Origin: Daphnia pulex
Lineage: Eukaryota; Arthropoda; Branchiopoda; Diplostraca; Daphniidae
Direction of reading: 5' to 3'
DNA: 64,000 bases
Assembly: GCF_021134715.1 (NCBI RefSeq)
Contig: NC_060022.1
Span: forward strand, 5,151,001-5,215,000
Shown in pieces: positions 1 through 22,377 of this stretch. The position numbers and the translations under genes were made by a program. Under the pieces are notes generated by a model that saw nothing but the letters and a program-made list of their open reading frames with translations, was not told the DNA's origin and did no database searches. Position 1 is the stretch's first letter; each line of letters starts with the position of its first letter.

Positions 1-10497
<10,497 letters not shown>

Positions 10498-12002
10498 GGC
10501 TCTACTCTTCTCAACTCTTCAACTCCAATCCATGGTAGAGAAATACACTTGCACTTTTGCAAATATTCGATTATGTGGGCATGTACAACAGTCAACCTAT
10601 GAAATAAAGAAATTAGAATTAGCAAATGATCAAATAACATTAAGTATTAAATGAACACAGGTACAAAAAGTTTCATAAACAAGATATTGGTTATGCAATA
10701 AATGATGCCACAGCAGTTCATCAAGTGACACTGCAGGGGAAAAGCCATACGCTTATGCTAATCAAAATGAGACATAAGAGCTACAACCTTTCCCTTGCTT
10801 TGCACACTTCTTCACATTAATTGTTCGATGCATGCAGTCGGTTAACGAGCACTGTCATAGAAAAAACTAGAAACGACTTGAATAAGGTCGATGTACGAAA
10901 ATGTACCAGACAAAAAAGCTACCCCAGAATGGCGTACGGTTGGATGTTCAGCGAGTCAAATTTGGCAGATGCAGTTTACAACAAGGCAAAAAACAACTGA
11001 ACGACTGATGAAGAAAAGAGAGCAGACTTCAAGCTCATTTGCTTCGAGTACGGGTCAAACCCGGTATACAAGTGCGGCCATTCTCCTTGTCTAACACACA
11101 CATCAGAAATTCTCCTTTACACACATGGAAAAATTCCAGATTTTACTCGAGACTGCCAAAGAAAACAACGCGGGCTTTTCCCGGTCCAAGAGAAGTTCTT
11201 TCACCGAAAGAAATATTCACCATTTACCAAGGAGGCCAAGGAGGCCGAATCGATGCAAAACAATACCTGGCAATCTCATATCATTCCGTTGGACGTGGTC
11301 AAAAAGTCCGATGTAGTTTTTCACGTTAATCACACGCAGAAATGGTCACAAAACACTACAAAATGTTAACACTCGCCAATTTAACTTCTTTTAAAAGTTT
11401 TTTCGGACCAAAAAATGTCGCTTTCCTTCGTCGCTTTAGCTTTGCTTGGGAGTTGCAAGCGTTCTCCAATCCTGGTTGGCGTTCTGTTCTCATGCTTCTC
11501 AAAGAAAGGAAGGGATTGGTTAGTGGCTTCGGGCAATGTAGTAGCAGGCCAAACTACCCGCCATCTTGCGGCGATGACCGTCAACCGTAATAATGACATA
11601 CCAAAACCCGAAGATTGTTGGAAAAAAAATTTTAACACCTTCCTCTTACCGACATTATTTTCTTGCTTTCTATTAGATGCTATGCGTCGATTCAGCAAAT
11701 TATATCAATATATTTTCATGGTGAAACCAAATATTCACAACAAGTGTTTTCAATGAAGTTTTTATTAATAAGGGTTTCTTATGCAAGTTTTTGTATTATG
11801 TTTTCATCCTCATTCACACACGACACGCAGTCAACATACAAGTCAAAAATCAGTCATGAAATCTTGAGAAATGGTTGCCGTAGAAAGAATTTAATGAAAG
11901 GAGATGACTCTTGTAAGAAAAAAAAACTGGTGACATTCGGGTAAAAAAAAGCATTTGGGATCGGAAATTTTTTCCATGGATATCAGACTTAAACATTACA
12001 TC
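10498..12002. other. Intergenic: kismet promoter/5'UTR and La 3' region
   Basis: No convincing coding sequence. The part next to 10497 should hold the kismet 5'UTR and promoter. The part next to 12003 should be the La 3'UTR: an AATAAA on the minus strand (tttatt near 11760) is a candidate poly(A) signal about 240 bases past the La stop. The open frames here show no family resemblance. Confidence 0.5.
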
Positions 12003-13665
12003 TCAATCGTCGCGACTCTTCTTCGCTGGTCCTTCGCCATGAGCTCCGCTGAGCGATCCTTCTCGTTTTCGGTCCTTGCCTTTGTAGCCTCCTCTTCCAC
12101 CTCTTCCACCACGGCCACGACCTCGTCCGCCACCTCGACCACGGAAACCTCCTCGACCACCCATGTTCACTCGGTTGTTGACGTTTTCTTCGGCTTTCTT
12201 CAAATAGGTCTCCTCTTCTTCGCCCTCCAAAAGGCTTACTTCAACAGAGGAATCTTTGATGCTAATTTTCTTGTCAGTTAGCTTGTCCAGCACCTTGAAT
12301 CATTGACATAAAAAATTAGCATTTACATATTCGCAGAACTGGGTAGATAAGATAAGGCATACCAATTTTCCATCATTTTCGCCACGAAGTCTTACGAAAG
12401 CAGTGCTTTCAGGGGTAATTTCAACGTGGGCGATATCGGCAGGGTAGGTAGAAAAGGCTTGCTTTATTACGTCGCGATCCATTCCGGAGGGAAGGTTAAC
12501 AAGCTTCAAAACTGTTCCACGGGACAAAACAATCTTTTCGTTCTTCACCGACTCCTTATCATCGCCCTTGTGACCATTGCCATTTTCATCAGTGTTCTAC
12601 AATAATAATATTTTAGAATTATTCTAGATATTTCTCAGAATGTCCATACCTTTTCCCGTTTCTCTTTCCTTTTCTTTCGCTCCTCGAATTCATGTTCCTT
12701 TTCCTTCTCCCACTCAGCACTAAACAAGCAAAAAATGTTAATATCAAGAGTTTTTAAATGAATAAAATTTAACCTACCTCCATTGACGTTGAAGAGTGTA
12801 GTCGTTATACTTCACAGATTCAAGAGAAATGAACTTAGCAGCTTCGTCCCTCGTGGCGAAAGTAACAGTGATTGATCCTTTGAACTTGGCCATGTCGTCT
12901 TTTGTCTTGTAGTAACGCATCTAAAACAAATCAATTTAGGAAAATTTTCAATACAATTTTAAAGAGAACAAGTACAATCAAACAGACCTTAATATTCAAT
13001 ACTGTAGGGAAGCTCTTGAAAAATTCTAGAAGTTTGTCAATTGTCATGCCTTCCTTGGGTAACCCTTTGCAATAGATGGTGCGGGCCTTCACTTCAGCAA
13101 GATACTCTTCTGATTCCACAGGGATGGGTTTGTCTTTGGACCTGCGAATCTTGGATGTAGTTTCATTTACCTCCATCAATCCTGAATTTGATTTCTTCAA
13201 AGCGGCAAAAATGACTGCTGGGCTTTTAGTCAGCTGGGAGAGTCGTGCAAATTTAAGCATGGTAGCAATAGGGATCCAGCCATCATCAAGACCCATTATT
13301 TCCTTTAAGAACTTGTCTCTTGGCAGATTGTAGTCTCCAAAATAGTACTAAATCAACAGAAAATTACTATAAAGAATCCATAGTAACATGTAAAGGTTTT
13401 TTTTTACTTCAACTTGGCGAATGATTTTGTCATCAAGGTCACCGTTAACATTTGTGCCTGTAGTTAGCTTTCCATTGGCAGCATCTGCTTCAGCTTTTTC
13501 ATTATTAGGACCATCTGAAGTATCCATCTGTGTTTTTTCCTCGTTAGGCTCGGTTTTCACAACTGCCTCGACTTTTACAACAGCTTCCATTGCTTCAGTT
13601 TCGATATTCTCTTTAGGCTCAGTTGTGGCAACTTCGTCCATAACTTCTTGTTTAATTGTGGCCAT
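12003..13665 (-). CDS. La: La ribonucleoprotein (lupus La autoantigen homologue)
   Basis: RNA chaperone that binds the 3' UUU-OH ends of RNA polymerase III transcripts such as pre-tRNAs; mainly nuclear. An acidic N-terminal leader (MATIKQEVMDEV) is followed by the La motif, rebuilt across the intron at about 13346-13408 as QVE|YYFGDYNLPRDKFLKE, with GLDDGWIPIATMLKFARL. RRM1 comes next (RTIYCKGLPKEGMTIDKLLEFF, then an exon with MRYYKTKDDMAKFKGSITVTFAT). A Lys/Glu-rich linker leads to a second RRM (VLKLVNLPSGMDRDVIKQAFS, then a GSLSGAHGEGPAKKSRDD tail). The C-terminus carries an Arg-Gly-rich box (GGRGGFRGRGGGRGRGRGG) and a basic end suited to nuclear localisation. It is not a LARP, because the La motif is directly coupled to RRM1 and a C-terminal RRM as in genuine La. 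AGMO lies divergently upstream. Confidence 0.95.
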
Positions 13666-14555
13666 TTCACAAACTTGTTATTTTAAGAGTAACAGGAGGT
13701 AAGCTGGAAACGATATTTAATAAGTTTTAATTCACGTTACCGAAATACAGCTAGTCAGCTACTTACTCATAAACCACGTGTGTCCGTGAGCGTAGAAGTT
13801 GCAGGACGAAAAGAGACCGGTACAGACTCACAGTTCTCGCCGTGAATGTCGAATCTCGTACTTCGACATGGCTCGCGCTGCTTGCACGCCTCTTGCGGTC
13901 GATCGAAGAAATTTCAATCGATTAATAAGTCGTCAATCGGAATAATTTTTTTAAAAATAATTTTTAAGATTTAGTTGATTTCGAAGAATCCTCTCATACT
14001 TGCAAATTTTTTAACGCTAATTAAAAATTTTTTCGCAATTTGAACGCGGTTTTGGGGGAGGAACAGCATGATTCATTTAACATTCAAAAGTCTCATTGAG
14101 ATTCAACTACTAGTTGCTGCAGGTGTTTGATTCAATGTCATAATAATTGCTGAATGCATTTTAAAATAATGGGAAACAATTTTACTTCAAATGATTTCCC
14201 TTGTTGTTTAACCCTAAATGACTTGAATTTGAACGTAGACCTCTTATTGTCTCGTCCCCTTTCGCAACAATTATAGACCTATATGGCACGAACTTTGATT
14301 GCAAATTAAGAGTTGTTTTTTTCCGACCCTGAAAACATCGCATTAATTTGTTTGTAAAAGTCACAGTACTCAGCGGCCAGACGGATGATTGATATTTATT
14401 GAACTTTGGCTTCTATTGGTCTTATCTCAAAAGTAGCTGATAAACAAAAACATGCGATGGTATTTAAGGACGCCTTTTGATCACTGAGAATCGCGGTTGG
14501 GATTCAGAAAAGAATTGAGTTGCATAAACGTTGAACCAGCAGATTTCTACCGTTC
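13666..14555. promoter_or_regulatory. Divergent intergenic region between La and AGMO
   Basis: About 890 bases separate the La start (-) and the AGMO start (+). On the AGMO side a TATA-like TATTTAAG lies at 14461-14468, about 95 bases before the ATG, with GATA-type motifs just upstream (CTTATC near 14421, TGATAA near 14439). No coding sequence was recognised. Confidence 0.45.
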
Positions 14556-16637
14556 ATGGATTTCATTTCGGAGGCATTCGAAGGCTTAGGTCACCTTTTT
14601 TATATTGTTAATCCTTTTCAGGTTAGGGATAGTTCAAGGTAGAATTGTAGAACAAAGTTAATGGTTTTCTTGCAACTTTTAGACAAGTTTTCGAACCACG
14701 GATGAGGTGCCTCATTATGTTAGTCGGGTAAGTTACTCATATTGTATCTGTAAGATGTAAAAAGAGAATACATAAATAACAAATCATTGAACATAAAATT
14801 TCGAGAATTATTGAAGAACCTGGAGTTTGTGTACCATTAACTTGCAGGCCTCAACGTGGTTTTTTGCTCTGATTGTAATTGAACGAATTATACTGCGTAA
14901 AAAAGGCAAATCACCACCTATCAATGACTGTATAACATCAATGGCATGCGGGTTATTTATGGAGATAAATAAGTAAGTTAAGTTATATACTTTTATAATA
15001 CTTACATGTTTTGTTGTTTTCCCAAGATTTCAAACGGTCTTTTTAAATAGTATTGCCTTGAGAGGCGCTACTACTGCTGCGTATGTTTACATTTACGAGT
15101 ACTACCGCATATATGAGCTTCCCTGGGATTCATTGTGGACATGGGTTGCTTGCGCTATAGGGATGGATTTAGGATATTACTGGGCTCACCGTGCAACTCA
15201 TGGTATAAGCCTGCAAATAATAAACGAAATATTTTAAATGGAGATTCGATATATAATATGCAATCTTTCCGACGTATGGCATAAGCAGAGGTGAATCTAT
15301 TCTGGTCTCAGCATCAGGTAAGAATGTCCTTAATTTAACCGTTAGATTATTAATAATTTACAAATTATAAGATTGTTATTGCATTTCCATCAGGTTCACC
15401 ACAGTTCCGAGGAGTATAACTTAACGACAGCTCTAAGACAAGGTGTGTGGCAAGGTTACAGCACCATGGTAAATTAAATTACCGCAATTCACGTCTACAT
15501 TATTTGCTGAATATGTTTTCGTTTATTTAAAGTTTTATTACCTGCCAATGGCGTTTTTCATTCCTCCGAGTCAATTCTTCGTTCACTCTCAATTTAATCT
15601 TCTATTTCAATTCTGGATTCACACGGAAGTTATCGATGACCTTGGTCCGCTTGAATGGATTTTAAATACTCCTTCACATCATCGTGTGCATCATGGTATT
15701 TACAAATACCTTTAAATTGTTGACGAGTGTAAATTTACCACCTTACACGATCTAGGATCAACCCGTTATTGTGTGGATAAAAATTACGCAGGTGTTCTCA
15801 TTATCTGGGATAGAATGTTTGGAACTTTTGAACCCGAGCGAAGGGACGAACCTTTAGTTTACGGATTGATTGAGCAAGTGGACTCCTTTAATCCATTTTA
15901 CCTAGAAGTAATAATAATCAATAACTACTATTTGAAATTGATTCCGGTTAACATTATCAATTCAACTTTCCAAGTTCTTTTACCTGCGGAAAGTCTTCCA
16001 AAAAATGCAATCCATGTCAGGATTGACCAATAAGCTTAAAGCAATCTTTTATGGACCCGGATGGGTTCCTGGTTCCCCAAAGCTTGGTCATTATGACCAA
16101 CTTCCTGAAGTATCTTCATAGAATTCTATAATTTAAAAACCAAATGGATTTAATATTATTACATTTCTTAGACAATTGTGAGAGAGAAATTTTCGCATTC
16201 TCTTACCCCACACGACCAGATATATGCTGCAATTAATTTCCTATTACTGAGTGAAGGTTACCGATTACTAGCAACCCATTACGAGGTATCGTTGTAAAAT
16301 TAATTAAATATAAAAGGGAAAATAACTGAATTCTGATACTTTTTTCCAGGAATTTGATGACTGGCTTTTATACGCTTGCTGCGCCTACATCATAGTCTCT
16401 CTAGTCAGCATCGGACTGATGTTCAACCGAAATTTCTGGTTTCCATGGGTCGAAATGGTCCGCTGTCTGGTTTTCCTGGGCTATCAGCTCCATTTCAAAT
16501 TATTTGCTGCGGAAACAATTGGGATTAATTTAGTTATGAATGGGGTTAGGCTCTTCTACTTGTACTCGGCATTGCAGTGCAAAATCGAGTGCGTTCATCA
16601 ATTCAGAGAAAAGACCCAAAAAGAGAAAATGAAGTAA
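14556..16637 (+). CDS. AGMO: Alkylglycerol monooxygenase (AGMO/TMEM195), ten or more exons
   Basis: Membrane-bound, tetrahydrobiopterin-dependent di-iron enzyme of the fatty-acid hydroxylase family that cleaves the ether bond of alkylglycerols; in known homologues it sits in the ER. Start ATG at 14556 (MDFISEAFEGLGHLFYIVNP). The conserved histidine boxes are all visible after splicing: HRATH (about 15189-15202), HQVHHSSEEYNLTTALRQG (about 15312-15460) and TPSHHRVHHG (about 15672-15695). They are followed by NYAGVLIIWDRMFGTFEPE (about 15782). A later exon reads FFYLRKVFQKMQSMSG and GPGWVPGSPKLG, typical of AGMO, and the last exon encodes hydrophobic C-terminal helices ending KEKMK*. A poly(A) signal AATAAA lies at about 16677. 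Sterol desaturases share the His boxes, but the GPGWVPGSPKLG block and the membrane tail favour AGMO. Confidence 0.92.
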
Positions 16638-17108
16638 ACTTCTACAAAATGTCTATAAATAGTTAGTCGGATTGTGAATAAAATACATTGGGAAAAATCA
16701 GCGTCGCCAGGAAAAATTTAAACCTGTATTCTGTTCTCATCCGATTTCGTGCTGAGGTAGATAAATAGCTGAGAACTACTTCTGCAGAAACCGGAATTCA
16801 TGATGTTTTTTCGTTTTAAGAATTATTTAAAAAACCCGTTTTATATCGTCAGAATTAAATATTAGCTCATCTCATGGATTCATCCCTGTATTTACGAAGT
16901 TGCTTCTTTAGAAAGTGCAGTCTAACGAGTTTTTCTCGAAATTTATTTATACGACTAAAACTGGGTCGAGTTCTCATCTTCTAGTTCTGAATGCCTGAAG
17001 AAACGCTTTTGTGATTAAAGGCGCCCTTTTTATGTGGATTTGTGCACGTATACCAACTAAGCTATACCGACTTACTCAGACAATCACAAGCTGCGAAATA
17101 GTGTCAAC

Positions 17109-17560
17109 ATGGATATCGTGCCAGGTTCGTATGTTGACAATTTTGGATTCTTCTTTGCCGACGAAATCAATCCGTTAAAGGTTAGATAACAATTTCAATT
17201 AGAAATATAGCGTTATTGAATTGCCTATGATCTTCTTAAAAGAAAAGATGAGTAACGGTACATTTTATATAGGAGTTCAATAAATGGATAACGTACGCTA
17301 CCTGCGGCTACTTCATAGTCTCTCTAGTCAGCATTGGGCTGTTTCTCAAACGAAATTTCTGGTTTCCATGGATTGAGATGATTCGTTGCCTGACTTTCCT
17401 TGGCTATCAACTTCAGTTCAGAATATTTATCGTGGAATCGGGAGGAAACAGTGTCCTTATGAACAGCATCCGACTTCTTCACTTGTACTCGGCTGTGAAG
17501 TGTCAAGTTAAGTGTGTTGGTCAGGTGAGAGATGCAATACAAAAAGACAAAATTAAGTGA
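17109..17560 (+). CDS. Miniature AGMO-derived membrane protein lacking the catalytic exons
   Basis: Two-exon open gene of about 118 residues. Exon 1 (ATG 17109, MDIVPGSYVDNFGFFFADEI, then NPLK) resembles AGMO exon 1. A donor GTTAGA and an acceptor TATATAG near 17270 join it in frame to an exon matching the last AGMO exon: IVSLVSIG, RNFWFPW, LTFLGYQLQF and LLHLYSAVKCQ, versus IVSLVSIG, RNFWFPW, LVFLGYQLHF and LFYLYSALQCK in the neighbour. All histidine-box exons are missing, so it cannot have AGMO activity. The frame is intact with conservative substitutions. It could be an expressed microprotein or a young pseudogene. Confidence 0.7.
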
Positions 17561-17994
17561 ATACCTACATCAAAAACTGTCGTGCGTGCCATCTTGAATA
17601 CATTTCCCGAAAGACAATACAAGAGCTGCTCCCAAAATTATTCCTTTAGAAATGCAAAAAATTAATGGCCTCGAATAATTCGCAGTCGAACGATGTTCCA
17701 TTGAATTTATACTTTTTTTGCCACAGCATGTAACAAAGGTTCTTTTATATGTTGAAATTCATTTGAAGTCTGTTTTGTGTATGGCATTATGTCCCCTAAG
17801 TAAATTAACCTGTTGAGTAATATTTTAGGGCATAGGCTGTATACTTCCTTCTACAGTATCAACATCTTTCAGGGAAATAAATAGCTCAACCATAAACTAG
17901 AATTGTATTTTAGGATATACATTAAGGCTACACATCCTTCCAGAATTTTGATATCCTTGCACCACACTCAGGCATATCAAACAATTAGGCTTTC

Positions 17995-18430
17995 TTTTTC
18001 TGCTCCAACTCTGTGATTCTCTTTTGATGAATGTCAATTGCATCCTGATGTTCCTTCATGCGTTGCTGATGAAATGTTATCTCCTCATCAAGGTGAGTTT
18101 TAAGTGTTTTCAGCTGTTCAGTTTGCTACCATCCATATAAAAAATCAATACAAGCTATACATAAATTGTAAAAAAAGATATTTCTACCATTTTACGGAAG
18201 TATCGTTCCTCATCAGCGGCTTCCTTCTTTCCGAAAGTTCCACCAGCTTCTCGAATGGCACCAGCTCCACCATCTTGGCTGTAATAAGCTAAACGACTAG
18301 AAAAGGCAAAACAAATGACAATTAATTCACGTCACAAAGGTAGAATGCTCATTAAAATATTAACTACTCACCTCATAATGGGTATATTACGAGAAAGCTT
18401 GAGCGCTGCAACAGATCGAGTCAAAGCCAT
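17995..18430 (-). CDS. ATPIF1: Mitochondrial F1F0-ATPase inhibitor factor 1 (IF1)
   Basis: Small mitochondrial matrix protein that blocks ATP hydrolysis by F1-ATPase when the proton gradient falls. Three exons give about 105 residues. A basic, hydroxylated N-terminal presequence ([20 protein letters not shown]) suits mitochondrial import. The inhibitory segment follows ([20 protein letters not shown], then ERYFRKM), matching the family core GSIREAGGAFGKREAAEEERYF. The C-terminal half is a charged coiled coil with a His-rich stretch ([19 protein letters not shown]) ending EQKKKA, as in animal IF1 dimers. It is divergently transcribed from PSMD14 about 430 bases away. Confidence 0.95.
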
Positions 18431-18858
18431 TTTGTTTTGATGAGTAGACTCGGTGATTCACAAGTCAAACAACTGATTTACAAAGAGAATTCGTAACGAC
18501 GTCAGACAAACGATCGTTTGGATTTCTACAAACGTCGCAATCGACCAAATAAAATTTTTATAATAATTAAAAGATACATCTGAAGAATAAAATTTCTTAC
18601 AATAATGTATTCTCTTTAATGGAAGATCTATATTGATAATTAAAAACTGGGTTTGATAGAAACTGATAATGAAACATTTTTCATTCATTGTTGGGCAATG
18701 TTGCTAACCAGCATAAACCCGTCGAAAAACGTTGCGCGGAGCGTGAATTGACTATTCTGTGACGGAAGGATTCATTGTTTTTACCGGCCGTTCTACTACA
18801 AAGCAGTTTCCTTTTTCTTCATTCGAAAAAAAGTTTGAACTAATAATTTAAAGAGATA
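18431..18858. promoter_or_regulatory. Bidirectional promoter region, IF1 / PSMD14
   Basis: Only 428 bases separate the two start codons on opposite strands, so the genes probably share a promoter region. No TATA box could be assigned with confidence. Confidence 0.55.
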
Positions 18859-20120
<1,262 letters not shown>

Positions 20121-22377
20121 TTTACTTCAGCTGACGCACCTCTCATATCTATCCGATGAATACAATAATTCTCAAAAATCATTATTTTACATGCGAGTAG
20201 ACCAACCAACCACGTACAGGATAGAGAAAATGGGTCGATGTCATAAGTGGTAACCCCCCGCATTCAAACCTTTCAAAAAAAGAATCGTCCAAACACGTCC
20301 TACTTGGTGTTTTCATTCGGATTCGCTTGCAATACAGCTTCAAAAGCTGCCATCGAAAAAGCCCCCCGTTTTCTGATCCCTTTTTAATGCACTCAACTTG
20401 GAACAGCGCAAGAAGGGTAAAAGGGACTAGTAGATCTTTGTGATACAGATTATATCGATCACCCGGAATGAAAGGAGCAAAATAAAACCTAGACCTGAAA
20501 TAACTCTACGCGGATTTAGGAAGGAAAAGCAGAATGTGTGGTGAATGAAATGGCGTGGTTGCTCAAGATTAACAACGCGCCACCCACTGAGCATTTTAAA
20601 ATAAACTCGAGTTGTTTGTGCTACGTGTTTAATGGCCTGCTTCTCGTGCTGTTCTGGGCTATTAGTGCATAGGGCATGAGCCGTGAAAAAAGATTGTCTC
20701 AGACAGATCGCGGGTTTTTTATGTTGTCGTTAACAAACGCGATCCTGCCAACATCCACATCTGTCCTTCTTGCCTCTGTATATATCCGTAAATGTTCCGA
20801 CCTTTGTTATTTAGCCGAGCGAGTTAATATAACTACGGTTTCCGGTTGCAATGAGAAGAAACAATAGCTAGCAGGGCTGTAATAATAGATAGAGATATGT
20901 TTGCAGCAGAGCCCCCGCACAGACTTGCTGTCGGGTTGCAATGCAGTCCGACCTATTGAATAATTGAAAAGCAATTCGTTTGGCTGCGTGCGCAGGCTGT
21001 AACTACGCCGGGATTACAAGGATAAAAAGAATCTACTATAAATAAATGTCTGTAATAGAAAATAATAAGGAACCGCGATGGCGTCTTACCTGGATCGATG
21101 ACGCCAAAAAAGTAAAAAAAACCTGCAAAAGGGACGACACAGTATACGCAACCGGTGGCGGCCTATAACGCGGACTGGCCAGCCAGGGCGCCGTCGCTGC
21201 TGCTGCGGCTAGATCTTGATGTATATGTGTTCTGCCCCCCTATTCTTTACCCCTCTTTTCTTGTTAAAGGCACTTGCTGGTCTAGTACGTGCGTTCAGTT
21301 CGGGATTGGACGTCATTCCGACGAGAGCGCTTGGCGTCGCACGCCCCGCGACGCCGCTATCCACACAGACCAAAACCGTTAATCAATCAGCAACTTTTTG
21401 ATATCCGCCTAGCTGTGTGTCTGAACTATTGTGCCGGACCTCCAATCAACATCATTCCTCAACTTTTGGATAGTAGGTAAAAACATAAAGAACAGTAGGC
21501 ATAGAAACGGACGAGAGATAAACAAAAGAAAACCACTATCCATCGATTTTCGATCCGACTTAATGGATAACACGCGGGCGGCGTGTACAGGATTCATCCA
21601 TTTGAATCAGCCGCTATCAAGATTGGCCCACCTGTCAAAAAAAGAACTAATAAGGAAAAGTCATTTTCTTTTTTTGTTGGGGGAACAATTGTTTGGCAAC
21701 ATTTGTGTGTGTATGTGTGTGTGTATCTCCAGCGAGATCTAAACTTGGCTTGGCTGCGCAAGTTCTACCCTTCAGACGTGGATAGCGGGAAAATCCGTGA
21801 GAAGATGTTCCAACATCTGTCGGGGAGGAACGACTCCATCTATCACGAGGCTTTGAAGCACGAACCGAATAAGACGAAGAATAAGAAAGAGTATTTTCCC
21901 ACGTTATATTTATAGCAGTGGGCGGCTGCTACCCATTGAATGGCGTGACCCTTTTTTGAGTTTTGACATTAGTCTCTTTCGTGTTTTTTGTTTTCGGCAA
22001 TTGAAAAGTGCGCGCCCACGTAAAAATTGAAAAGCCGCTTATTTCAAATTGTAGAAACTGGCCGGGCGAAATTGCAAATACTAAAATTCACTTTGGCTGG
22101 GAGCAGCCAACCAAATAGCTCGGCTGTTCTTGGTGGTTTCGTTGTAAAATCAATGAAGATGCATGGTTATATTATGCGAGTAGATCATGCCATCTGAAAC
22201 TCGCCGTAATGGCCGTAATCAAAACGCATCGACCCTGATGATGAGTTTTTGTTGTGTTTTCCTTGCAGTATCATAGTTCGCCCGTTTTCCGGCCAGCAGC
22301 AGGGCAGCGGACAATGGATTGCCGCCGCCAACTTGGAAACGTCGAGTAAAAGTTGATGTGAACGAAGAATCTGATTC
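20121..22377. other. Intergenic: PSMD14 3' region and leader of the downstream gene
   Basis: No recognisable coding sequence. Candidate AATAAA signals lie near 20483 and 20600. A pyrimidine tract with CAG near 22268 may be the acceptor of a 5'UTR exon for the gene starting at 22378. A short GT-rich microsatellite lies at about 21704-21725. Confidence 0.4.
21704..21725. repeat. (GT)n microsatellite
   Basis: An imperfect GT dinucleotide run interrupted by one AT. Confidence 0.7.
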
